Origin: Gemmatimonadota bacterium
GTDB taxonomy: Bacteria > Gemmatimonadota > Gemmatimonadetes > Longimicrobiales > Gaopeijiaceae
Direction of reading: 5' to 3'
Assembly (NCBI GenBank): GCA_003695865.1
Contig: RFGQ01000476.1
Span: 1-12,132 of the forward strand
DNA: 12,132 nucleotides
Shown here in pieces: positions 1-7,133 of this stretch. Every line of letters begins with the position of its first letter. The first letter of the stretch is position 1. The translations under genes were made by a program, and so were the position numbers. A model generated the notes under the pieces. That model did not search any database and had not been told where the DNA came from. It worked only from the letters and a program-made list of their open reading frames with translations.

Positions 1-365
1 CCGGCACGGCGGACGGGGAGGCGGTCGGGGGGCTCGAGTCGAACGCGATCGCGGGTGGCTTCCAGAAGCTCTTCACCCCCTCGCGGCGCCTCATGATGAC
101 GGCCGCGGACACCAACGAGTTCTCTCTCGAAGACGCCCGCTGGGGGGGGCACGGAGTGTTCACCCACTTCCTGCTGGAGGGGCTGCGGGGCGCGGGCGAC
201 GCGAACGCGGACGGAATCGTCACCTTCTCGGAGGTCTTCGACTTCGTCTCGACGAACGTGCGACAGGCGACGAACGGTCGCCAGAATCCGCAGCGCGCGG
301 GGCTGGGGGACGTGCCGCTCGCGGTGGTGGAGAACACCGCCGACGGCGACCGCCCGGAGCGCTGA
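1..365 (+). CDS. Caspase-family (peptidase C14) protein, C-terminal fragment cut by the left window edge
   Basis: The open frame runs in from the left edge (first full codon at 3) and ends in TGA at 363-365, giving 120 visible residues. They match the second half (p10-like part) of a bacterial caspase domain: a TAADTNEFSLED segment, then GGHGVFTHFLLEGL, the strand-helix seen after the catalytic Cys in this family. An EF-hand-like loop follows (DANADGIVTFSE, codons at 198-233, with D, N, D, T and E at the liganding positions), then a helix and the usual NGRQNPQ ending. The catalytic His and Cys would lie off the left edge, so activity cannot be judged. The gene converges on the HD-GYP gene, so it is not in the minus-strand operon that carries the other caspase gene. 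The internal ATGs at 91 and 94 are not starts, because homologous sequence continues upstream of them. The family call is firm; the substrate is unknown. Confidence 0.82.
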   Translation, partial: GTADGEAVGGLESNAIAGGFQKLFTPSRRLMMTAADTNEFSLEDARWGGHGVFTHFLLEGLRGAGDANADGIVTFSEVFDFVSTNVRQATNGRQNPQRAGLGDVPLAVVENTADGDRPER

Positions 366-401
366 CGCCGGCCGGGCTCCGAGCGGGCAGACCGCACGGG
401 G

Positions 402-421
402 GGCCCCGGGTGACCGGGGCC
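402..421. terminator. GC-rich hairpin between convergent genes, candidate bidirectional terminator
   Basis: Perfect 8-bp inverted repeat GGCCCCGG/CCGGGGCC with a 4-base GTGA loop. It lies in the 62-bp gap between the caspase stop (365) and the HD-GYP stop (428). Its position fits termination of both convergent transcripts. There is no T-tract on either side, so it would be a non-canonical or Rho-assisted terminator, and in such GC-rich DNA a chance stem is possible. Confidence 0.5.
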
Positions 422-427
422 GCGGCC

Positions 428-2077
428 TCAGAGGAACTCGCGCCAGTCGCGCTCGAGCACCTTCCGGTAGACTTCGGACTCGATGAAGAGGTCGACGATG
501 TCGGGCTCCAGGTAGCCCGCCTCGGCCTCTTCCTTGAGGATCGACAGCGCGCGCTCGACCGGCATCGCCTTCTTGTATGGCCGGTCCGATGCGGTGAGCG
601 CGTCGAAGATGTCGGCCACCGTCATGATGCGCGTCTCGAGCGGAAGCTGCTCGCGCGTCGCTCCGTCCGGGTAACCCGAGCCGTCGAGCTTCTCATGGTG
701 GCCACGCACGATCTCGGCGACGCGGGCCAGATCTTCCGTCCACGGGATCTGCAGCAGGAAGTCGTAGCTGTGCAGCACGTGCGACTCGATCTGCCTGCGT
801 TCGTCTTCGTCCAGGCTGCCGCGCGGGATCGACAGGTAGTGGAGTTCCTCTTCGGTGAGATAAGGCGCCTCGGAGCCGTCGGGAGCCGTGTAGGTCTGGC
901 GCGCGATCTCCTGTAGGATGTCGGCGGCGGCCTCGGGTAGCACCCGCGGGATGTTGGCCTCTTCGATGGCCTGCCGGTAGGTGTCGAGGCGCTCCAGATC
1001 GTCGCGGAGCTGCTGCTCCAGCGCCGCGAGTTCGGCCTGGTCGCCGGTGGCGCCCGACGCCTCCAGGATCTCGACCCGGCGCTCCAGCGCCCGGGCGATG
1101 AGCGTGGCCCGGATGAGGTCGAAACGCGCGCGCACTCTCGCTTCGAGCACGGGCGGCAGCTTGTGCATCTTCACCAGCACCTCCTCGCGGACCCCGACCT
1201 TTCCGAAGTCGTGGAGGAGGCCGGCGTAGCGGAGCTGGCGCATCTCCTCGGGCGTGAAATGCACATCGGCGAACGGGCCCTCGGTGGCCTGGTTCATGAG
1301 CTCGGCGACGTCGCAGGTGAGTTCGGTCACCCGCAGCGAGTGACCCGACGTGGTAGGATCCCGCTGGTCGATGGCCGTCACCGCGGCCTTGATGAAGCCC
1401 TCGAACAGGTTCGCGATGGACTGGTAGAGGCGACCGTTCTCGATCGACACCGCCGCCTGCCCGGCGAGCGAGCGCACCAGATCGACCTCGTGCTCACCAT
1501 AGGTCAGCACATGCGCTGCGGCGTCTTCCTCGTTGCGGATCGTGGCGGCGGCGTCGCGTTTGCGGTTGATGAGCTGGAGCACACCGACCACGTGATCGCG
1601 GTGGTCGATCATGGGCACGACCAGCATCGACTTGGCGCGATACCCGACCTCTTCGTCGAAGGCGCGGTTGAACGAGTAGGGCGCCTCGGCGGGAATGTGA
1701 TAGGCGTCGTCGATCACCAGCGGTTTGCCGTGCGACGCGACCCAGCCGGCGACGCTCGACTCGTCCAGCGGCAGCGTGAAGTCGGGCGTGGGCAGGTCGG
1801 GCAGGGAGTCGTTCTGCGCTCGCAGGAAGTGAAGGTGCCGGGTGCCGTCATCGGCTTCTTCCACCAGATAGAGGCTGCCTGCATCCGATCGGGTGAGGCG
1901 GCGCGCCTGGGTCAGGATGAGCCCGAGGAGCGCGTCGGGGTCGCGCTCGCTCATGAGCGCCATGCCCACGCGGTTGAGCTCCTGGCGCTCCTCGCGGAGG
2001 CGCGCGAGTTCGTCTTCGAGTTCGCGAACGCGCGTGTCGGCGTCGGCGATCCCGTCCCGCCCGGTCGTCTGCGTCAT
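428..2077 (-). CDS. GAF domain / HD-GYP domain cyclic-di-GMP phosphodiesterase
   Basis: Predicted cytosolic 549-residue enzyme that hydrolyses c-di-GMP. Residues 12-38 form a short coiled coil. Residues about 45-215 are a GAF sensor domain, and about 225-545 are an HD-GYP domain. The catalytic set is intact: H246 (GHSLRV), H289-D290 (LLHDFGKVG), H433, H460-H461 within HHEKLDGSGYP (460-470) and D489 (VADIFDALTASDRPY). The HD and GYP motifs are 171 residues apart because of an extra, partly coiled-coil segment at about 304-425; compact family members have far less. The GAF domain has an NR...YxxxE stretch (171-199) that recalls the NKFDE cyclic-nucleotide signature. I chose the ATG at 2077 because GGAG lies 7 nt upstream; the frame stays open for 52 more codons, but that stretch is compositionally unlike this protein and overlaps the FecR-like gene. 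It is last in the operon, 43 bp after the FecR-like gene. No membrane segment is visible. Confidence 0.9.
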   Translation of the reverse strand: MTQTTGRDGIADADTRVRELEDELARLREERQELNRVGMALMSERDPDALLGLILTQARRLTRSDAGSLYLVEEADDGTRHLHFLRAQNDSLPDLPTPDFTLPLDESSVAGWVASHGKPLVIDDAYHIPAEAPYSFNRAFDEEVGYRAKSMLVVPMIDHRDHVVGVLQLINRKRDAAATIRNEEDAAAHVLTYGEHEVDLVRSLAGQAAVSIENGRLYQSIANLFEGFIKAAVTAIDQRDPTTSGHSLRVTELTCDVAELMNQATEGPFADVHFTPEEMRQLRYAGLLHDFGKVGVREEVLVKMHKLPPVLEARVRARFDLIRATLIARALERRVEILEASGATGDQAELAALEQQLRDDLERLDTYRQAIEEANIPRVLPEAAADILQEIARQTYTAPDGSEAPYLTEEELHYLSIPRGSLDEDERRQIESHVLHSYDFLLQIPWTEDLARVAEIVRGHHEKLDGSGYPDGATREQLPLETRIMTVADIFDALTASDRPYKKAMPVERALSILKEEAEAGYLEPDIVDLFIESEVYRKVLERDWREFL

Positions 2078-2106
2078 GGTTGGTCTCCGGCGTTCGTCTT
2101 CGCGCC

Positions 2107-2122
2107 GACCGGACGTCCGGTC
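2107..2122. repeat. 16-bp perfect palindrome upstream of the HD-GYP gene
   Basis: GACCGGACGTCCGGTC equals its own reverse complement over all 16 bases. It covers most of the gap between the FecR-like gene and the HD-GYP gene, includes two bases of the FecR-like stop codon (2121-2123), and lies 29 bases upstream of the HD-GYP ATG. It could be an operator for a dimeric regulator setting HD-GYP expression separately from the upstream genes. A perfect palindrome with no loop is a poor terminator. No -35/-10 pair is evident around it. Confidence 0.4.
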
Positions 2123-3041
2123 AGCGTGCAGCGTCGGCCCGGTCGAAGGCGCGGCGGGCCTCGTCGAGGCGCCCCAGGGCGTCGAGGATCTCGCCCTCGA
2201 GATTGTACACGTCGGCCGAGAGGGGAGCGCCACTCGCCTCGAGGGCGCGCAGCGCGCTGAGCGCCTCGTAGAGGAGGCCCGCCTGGCGGTAGACGGCCGC
2301 GGCGACGAGCAGGCCGTCCGACGCCGGATCGAGGCCGGTCCGGGTGAGGGCGATGAGGTTCCGTGATACGATGCCGTAGTCGGCGGGTCCGATCACCGAG
2401 AACGACTGCTCACGTGTGGGCCGCCCGCCGGAGGGCGCCACGGTCCAGGCGTAGCGCTCGCCGGGCAGCAGCGGGGGAGCGTCGGGGGGCAACGTCCAGA
2501 CCGTGTCCGCGCCCAGCCGGTAGCGCACCGGCGCGCCTCCGCTCTCGCGCCGGATCTGGATCGTGTAGCCGCTCGCGCCCTCGACGGCGGCCCACACGAA
2601 CGTGGGCCGGGGATCCATGACCGGAATGCCGTTGCGCGGCATCACCAGCACCGGCTCGCCGGGGATCGGACGGATCATCCCCTGGCGGTTGGGGTTGCCG
2701 CGAGCGTCGGTGCGGGCGGCCTGCGCGAGCACCCGCGTGGTCCGCTGGAAGAGCCCGTCTTCGCGTTCGCCCGCGTCGGGGGGCGCGAGGGTCAGGGCCT
2801 CTTTCACGGTTTCGGTGCGCCCGGTGCGGTGCACGATGGTGGCCTCGCCCCCCTGCGGCACGATGCGGTCCCCGGCGGCCAGGCGAGCGCCGACCGCCGC
2901 GGGCACGGGGTCGCCGCCGCCCGGTTGGATCCGCACGTCTCCGCTGACCCGCACCACCACGGCCAGCGGAGCTTCCTGGGGACGGGCACCGAGCGTGCCG
3001 GAAAGCAGTAGCAGACCGGCGAGTGTCATCCACGTCTTCAT
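2121..3041 (-). CDS. Secreted FecR-like domain protein with Fn3-like and TPR-like C-terminal parts
   Basis: 306-residue predicted periplasmic protein of unknown exact role. Residues 1-19 form a signal peptide (K2, hydrophobic LAGLLLLSGTL, likely cleavage after A19). Residues about 28-84 resemble a FecR domain (VVVRVSGDVRI, GARLAAGDRIVPQGGEA), here without the cytosolic anti-sigma N-terminus of classical FecR. About 137-215 is a beta-rich, Fn3-like segment (PRPTFVWAAVEGASGYTIQI, GERYAWTV). About 242-303 holds two TPR-like helical hairpins (YNLEGEILDALGRLDEARRAFDRA). The start at 3041 is supported by GGGAG 8 nt upstream and by the signal peptide that begins there; the frame is open upstream but would run through the cyclase gene. 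It begins 17 bp after the cyclase stop, so co-expression is very likely. FecR-domain proteins are often found beside CHASE2 sensors, so it may be an envelope partner of the cyclase (inference). Confidence 0.8.
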   Translation of the reverse strand: MKTWMTLAGLLLLSGTLGARPQEAPLAVVVRVSGDVRIQPGGGDPVPAAVGARLAAGDRIVPQGGEATIVHRTGRTETVKEALTLAPPDAGEREDGLFQRTTRVLAQAARTDARGNPNRQGMIRPIPGEPVLVMPRNGIPVMDPRPTFVWAAVEGASGYTIQIRRESGGAPVRYRLGADTVWTLPPDAPPLLPGERYAWTVAPSGGRPTREQSFSVIGPADYGIVSRNLIALTRTGLDPASDGLLVAAAVYRQAGLLYEALSALRALEASGAPLSADVYNLEGEILDALGRLDEARRAFDRADAAR

Positions 3042-3058
3042 GAATCGGGCTCCCGGGA

Positions 3059-5212
3059 TCATTTGACCGTGCGGCGGACGACGAAGTCCCAGTCCGCCGG
3101 CGGTGGGTTGGCGATGTGGCTCCGTGTCCGCTCCAGATAGACGCGGCTGGGGCCGTCCTTGGGATGGGCTTCGAGCGCGGCTTCGAAGTAGCGCTCGGCC
3201 AGCTCCCAGTCCCGCCGCCGGTATGCGGCGAGTCCCTCGTTGAAGTGGGCGAGTGCTTCCTCGCGCTCGGGGGCGAGCGCGGTGTCGGCCATCTCGACGA
3301 CCTCGAACACCGTCACCGCTTCGCCCTTTCCCTTCACGGCCAGGATGTCGAGTTCGCGGAGCCGGAACGCCGAGCGGTCGACCTGCGCGAGGGTGTACTC
3401 CGAGGCCATGATGAGGGTGTCGTAGGTCTTGTTCGCGGGCTCGAGGCGGGCGGCCAGGTTCACGGCGTCGCCGATCACGCTGTAGTCGAAGCGGTCGCGG
3501 CCACCCACGTTTCCGACGACGACCGTGCCGGTGTTGATGCCGATGCGCACGAGCAGCTCGTCCTCGAAGCCCTGCTCCTGCCAGCGGGCGTTCAGGTCGG
3601 TCATCTTGCGCTGCATCATCACCGCGCAGCGCAGGGCGCGCTCGGCGTGGTCGGCCTGCTCCGAGGGCGCGTTCCAGAACGCCATGATCGCGTCCCCGAT
3701 GTACTTGTCGAGCGTGCCACCCTCCTGGAGCACGACGTCCGTCATCTCCGAGAGGTAGACGTTCAGATACGAGATGAGGACCTCGGGGTCCATCTTCTCG
3801 GCGAGTGAGGTGAAGCCGGCCAGGTCGGAGAACAGCACCGTGACGGGCCGCTGTTGTCCGCCCAGGCGGAGGGCGGCCGGGTCTTCGGCGATCTGCTGGA
3901 CGACGGCGGGCGAGACGTACTTGGCGAACGCGCTGCGGATGAAGCGCTTGTCGCGCCCCTCGACGATCGAGACGTAGGCCGTGGCTCCGAGGTAGGCGAG
4001 CAGCAGTGTGGCGAGCCCGGGAATCATGGGGATCCACAAACCGCTGCGGTCGAAGACCGCCACGGCCAGGCCGGCGTAACCGCCGGCGAGCACGAGCGTG
4101 CCGACGCCGCCCCACAGCGCGCCGCGCCAGAAGACCAGGCCCGCCGCGAGCACGGCCGAGGCGAGCAGCAGGGCCCAGCGCAGCGCGAACCCGGCGCGGC
4201 GGATGTGGATGCCGTGTAGCAGGTCGGCGAGTGCGTTCGCGTGGACCTCCACGCCGAACGTCCACCCCGCCAAGTCGCCCTTGGGGGTAGGCACATCGTA
4301 GAAGGGCGATCGGAACTTGTCGGAGTCGTGGAAGCCCGTGCCGATCAACACGATGCGGTCGCGGAAGAACTCGGGCGTGAAGGTCGCGAGCGTGGGCACG
4401 GTCGACGCCGAGAACGCCGGGAACGTGCCTCCCTCGGCGTCCGTGCGGGACGGCGGCCCGAGGAAGCGGATCGGGAAGGTCCACGCGATGGGGCCGACTC
4501 CCTCCGGCCAGCCGCCCGGGGGCCGGGCATGGTCTTCGGGAAGCCCGTCCACGGCGAGGCGCCCGCTCCGCAAAGCCTCGTCGACCAGCGCGTCGGCGTC
4601 GAGCCCGCGCGCGTGCGCGTAGAGCGCCAGCGGCCACGAGGGCGCGGCGCCGCTGCCGTCGCGCACGGCGAGCACGCCGTCACGCACCACGTCGAACGGC
4701 GTGGGGATCTCGGCCGCGCCCACGCCGGCCGCGACCGAAGCGAAGGCTTCGTGCGGGCGGGCCAGATGCGGGCGCCCGGCCTCGTCGTCCTCGACCCGCG
4801 CGACCAGGATCACGTTGCCGGCCCGCTCGATGGCGTCGACCAGACGGTCGTCGCCCCCCTCGCGCGCGTTGAGCTCGGGATAGAGCCGGTCGAGGTACAC
4901 GTCCAGCCCGATCGTGCGCGCCCCGGCGGCGGCGAGCGCATCGATGAGGTCGGCCAGCACCGGGCGCGGGAAGGGCGACAGGTAGGGCCATCCCTCCGCC
5001 GACGCTTCGTCGAACATCACCAGCACGATGTCGTCCGGCGCGTTCGCGTCGGCGCGCAGCGCATGCGCCGAGACCCGCTGGCGGTAGTCGAGCGTCAGCC
5101 ACTCGAGTTCTTCGAGTCCGGTGAGCCGACCTCCGGGTCCCGAGAGGAACGCCGCGCCGACGGCAGCCCCGAGAGCCACCAGGCCGACCGTTGCGCCGCG
5201 CGTCCACTTCAT
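3059..5212 (-). CDS. CHASE2-domain class III adenylate cyclase with C-terminal TPR-like tail
   Basis: 717-residue membrane sensor enzyme predicted to make cAMP from ATP. Order: N-terminal membrane segment (7-24), extracytoplasmic CHASE2 domain (about 35-335), three closely spaced membrane helices (about 342-362, 367-387, 395-416), a short linker ending KYVSP (431-435), class III cyclase domain (about 453-640), and a TPR-like tail (646-690). The metal-binding aspartates are present, D463 (FSDLAGFTSL) and D507 (YIGDAIMAFW), as are the transition-state residues N585 and R589 (NLAAR). K503 is at the adenine-selecting position, and the partner position is S578 (YSVIGDAVN) rather than Asp, as in class IIIb cyclases. 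This favours ATP, although GTP is not excluded. I chose ATG 5212 for GGAGAG 5 nt upstream and the N-terminal hydrophobic helix. It follows the caspase gene by 40 bp and precedes the FecR-like gene by 17 bp. The signal sensed by CHASE2 is unknown. Confidence 0.93.
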   Translation of the reverse strand: MKWTRGATVGLVALGAAVGAAFLSGPGGRLTGLEELEWLTLDYRQRVSAHALRADANAPDDIVLVMFDEASAEGWPYLSPFPRPVLADLIDALAAAGARTIGLDVYLDRLYPELNAREGGDDRLVDAIERAGNVILVARVEDDEAGRPHLARPHEAFASVAAGVGAAEIPTPFDVVRDGVLAVRDGSGAAPSWPLALYAHARGLDADALVDEALRSGRLAVDGLPEDHARPPGGWPEGVGPIAWTFPIRFLGPPSRTDAEGGTFPAFSASTVPTLATFTPEFFRDRIVLIGTGFHDSDKFRSPFYDVPTPKGDLAGWTFGVEVHANALADLLHGIHIRRAGFALRWALLLASAVLAAGLVFWRGALWGGVGTLVLAGGYAGLAVAVFDRSGLWIPMIPGLATLLLAYLGATAYVSIVEGRDKRFIRSAFAKYVSPAVVQQIAEDPAALRLGGQQRPVTVLFSDLAGFTSLAEKMDPEVLISYLNVYLSEMTDVVLQEGGTLDKYIGDAIMAFWNAPSEQADHAERALRCAVMMQRKMTDLNARWQEQGFEDELLVRIGINTGTVVVGNVGGRDRFDYSVIGDAVNLAARLEPANKTYDTLIMASEYTLAQVDRSAFRLRELDILAVKGKGEAVTVFEVVEMADTALAPEREEALAHFNEGLAAYRRRDWELAERYFEAALEAHPKDGPSRVYLERTRSHIANPPPADWDFVVRRTVK

Positions 5213-5222
5213 GATCGCTCTC

Positions 5223-5245
5223 CGGGCGGCCCTCGCGGCCGCCCG
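5223..5245. repeat. 9-bp GC hairpin between caspase and cyclase genes, touching the cyclase ribosome-binding site
   Basis: CGGGCGGCC (5223-5231) and GGCCGCCCG (5237-5245) pair perfectly around a 5-base loop. On the mRNA strand the stem ends at the first G of the cyclase Shine-Dalgarno GGAGAG (5223-5218). It could lower readthrough or translation of the cyclase relative to the caspase, or shield the 3' end of a processed upstream message. There is no T-tract, so it is not a convincing intrinsic terminator. Confidence 0.45.
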
Positions 5246-5252
5246 CCTCCGC

Positions 5253-7133
5253 TTACCGGTGGATCTCGTAGAGCACCGACGCGCTGGCCCAGGTATCGAG
5301 CCGCACCGCATCGGGGGCGCCCTCGACGCTGCCGGCCGCCCGGCGCAGCGCCTCGACCACGCGGTCGGCGAGCAGCACATCGCCCGTCACCCAGTCGTCG
5401 CCCATGGGCAGGTCGAGCGGCTCGGGCGTGACGAACGCGCGGACCATGCTGCGCCCCGGCGGCGGCTGGACCTCGACCACGATGTCCATCTTTTCGGTGG
5501 GCCAGGTGATGCGCTGGCCCGCCTCTACGTGGTTGTCGCGGTCGTAGGGGTTGGGATAGAGCAGGCTGACCGTACCGTCGGTGCCCAGGTCGACGAGCGT
5601 GAGATATCCGGCCCGTTCGGACTCGGCGTGGAAGCGGACGGTCTCGCCCAGCCCGAGGCTGTGCGCGTCGCCCTCGAGCCACACGCGCAGGCCGAAGGGT
5701 TGAGCCGGATTCTCCACCTCGCCCAGGCGGCGGGCGGCCGCCTCGCGCTTGAGGTGGGCGGCGATCGCTTCGGCGCCGGCCTGCCCGGTCGGGTACTCGG
5801 CGCGCACCGCGCCGTCGGTCGATACCACCCGCACCTGCTCGGCCCGCCGGCGCAGGAACAGGTGGGCGAAGTCCTGTTCGCCGTCCACCAGGCGCAGACC
5901 GGGCACGTCGGCCACGAGCGGCGCGAGCGCTTCGGCCGTGGCGGTCGACACGCCCGCCACGTTCACGCGGGTCGTCGTTACCGGGAAGCGGTAGCCGATC
6001 ATGCGGGCGCCCTCGCCGTCCGACGCGGCGCCCGAGAGCGTGCGCGTGTGCGCGAGGTCGCGCTCCACGTGGGTGACCTCGAGGCGTGCGCCGCCCTCCG
6101 TCTCGAAGACGGAGCCCGCCGTGATGCCGAGCGCGCCGCCGCCGGCCAGCACGGCCCCATCCTCGCCGACGTGGACCGGGAGCACCGCCTCGGCCGCGCC
6201 ACCGGCGCCGCCTTCCACGAAGAAAAGCGGGAGCGTCTTCAGTTCGACCTCGGCCGAGAGGTGGGGGTCCTGCTCGAAGCGGTTGCGCCGGAGCGCATCG
6301 GCCACTCGCCGGAACGCCTGCTCGTAGGTGAGATCGGCCGGCGCGCGCCACAGCTCACGCACCAGGAAGGTCGTGAAGGCGCCCCCGTGGAACGGCTCGG
6401 CACCGTCCTCGCCGGGGAAGAACGCGTCGACGGCGGCCTGGTTGGGCTGCGAGGCCGAGAGCTCGAGCACCCGGGTGCCCGCCGGGTCGAATCCCGAGGC
6501 GTCTTCCTGGCCCGGCAGGGCGCGGCGCGAGGCCGTGGGGGGACGCTCGAGCGCGCTCAGGTCGCGGCCGAGCTGGCGCGGACGGGCGAAGGGCGTGACG
6601 TCGCGGGTGGACGTGCCCGAATTGCACTTGTCCATGAACACCACGACGTTGCGCGTCGGGAGCTCGGCGAGCCACGCGCCGAACTGGTCGTCGCTGATGT
6701 CGAAGTCCGTCGACGTGGGCGACACGTCGGCGGGCGCCAGCGTCTCGTCGAGCCCGTCGTCCTCGTCGCCGTCCTCGTCCCACATCTGCGAGCCGTGCCC
6801 GGCGAAGTAGATGGTCACCTGGTCGCCCGGGCGCGCGTTCGAGGCGAGCCAGTCGGTGATGGCGGCCTCGATGGCGTCGCGCGTCGCTTCACGATTGAGC
6901 AGCATGCGCACCTGGTCGGGGGGGAACCCCCAGCGTGTGACCAGCACGTCGCGCATGCTGCGGGCGTCGCGTTCGGCGCCGGGCAGATCGCCGCCCTGGA
7001 CGTCGTCGAAGTTGATGTAGTCGCTGATGCCGATCACGACCGCCCAGTGGGTCGGCGCCACGCGCTCCGCAGGGCCGAAAGCCAGCAGGGGCAGGATCGC
7101 CAGCGCTGCGGCGAGGGGGGCTGTACGTCTCAC
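5253..7133 (-). CDS. Secreted caspase-family (peptidase C14 / orthocaspase-like) protease with DUF4384-like C-terminus
   Basis: 626-residue predicted periplasmic or secreted cysteine peptidase. Residues 1-22 form a signal peptide (RR, then a run rich in Leu and Ala). Residues about 28-305 are the caspase domain: first strand HWAVVIGISDY (29-39), catalytic H113 in YFAGHGSQ and C170 in MDKCNSG. The acidic DEDDGLDETLAPAD (123-136) corresponds to a region near the substrate and calcium sites of metacaspases, and HGGAFTTFLVREL (249-261) is the p10-like strand-helix. KCNSG replaces the commoner ACHSG, but the dyad is intact. Residues about 310-470 are not recognised. About 477-562 look like DUF4384 (GYLTLVDLGTDGTVSLLYPN). 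The start is GTG at 7133, supported by GGAGG 7 nt upstream and by the signal peptide. The GTG overlaps the MBL stop (GTGA), so translation is probably coupled. Metacaspase-type enzymes usually cut after Arg or Lys; the target here is unknown. Confidence 0.9.
   Translation of the reverse strand: MRRTAPLAAALAILPLLAFGPAERVAPTHWAVVIGISDYINFDDVQGGDLPGAERDARSMRDVLVTRWGFPPDQVRMLLNREATRDAIEAAITDWLASNARPGDQVTIYFAGHGSQMWDEDGDEDDGLDETLAPADVSPTSTDFDISDDQFGAWLAELPTRNVVVFMDKCNSGTSTRDVTPFARPRQLGRDLSALERPPTASRRALPGQEDASGFDPAGTRVLELSASQPNQAAVDAFFPGEDGAEPFHGGAFTTFLVRELWRAPADLTYEQAFRRVADALRRNRFEQDPHLSAEVELKTLPLFFVEGGAGGAAEAVLPVHVGEDGAVLAGGGALGITAGSVFETEGGARLEVTHVERDLAHTRTLSGAASDGEGARMIGYRFPVTTTRVNVAGVSTATAEALAPLVADVPGLRLVDGEQDFAHLFLRRRAEQVRVVSTDGAVRAEYPTGQAGAEAIAAHLKREAAARRLGEVENPAQPFGLRVWLEGDAHSLGLGETVRFHAESERAGYLTLVDLGTDGTVSLLYPNPYDRDNHVEAGQRITWPTEKMDIVVEVQPPPGRSMVRAFVTPEPLDLPMGDDWVTGDVLLADRVVEALRRAAGSVEGAPDAVRLDTWASASVLYEIHR

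Noticed and set aside
2078..2233. Upstream extension of the HD-GYP frame by 52 codons
   Set aside because: It overlaps the end of the FecR-like gene and is compositionally unlike the protein. The ATG at 2077 has GGAG 7 nt upstream.
1163..2260. 365-codon plus-strand open frame opposite the HD-GYP gene
   Set aside because: His/Arg/Val-rich shadow frame; the opposite strand has all HD-GYP ligands.
3042..4637. Extension of the FecR-like frame upstream through the cyclase gene
   Set aside because: The added 532 residues are a very Arg-rich shadow of the cyclase; a signal peptide and ribosome-binding site mark the start at 3041.
5213..5380. Extension of the cyclase frame upstream into the caspase gene
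   Set aside because: The added 56 residues are Arg/Ala-rich and lie over the end of the caspase gene; the start at 5212 has GGAGAG and a hydrophobic helix follows.
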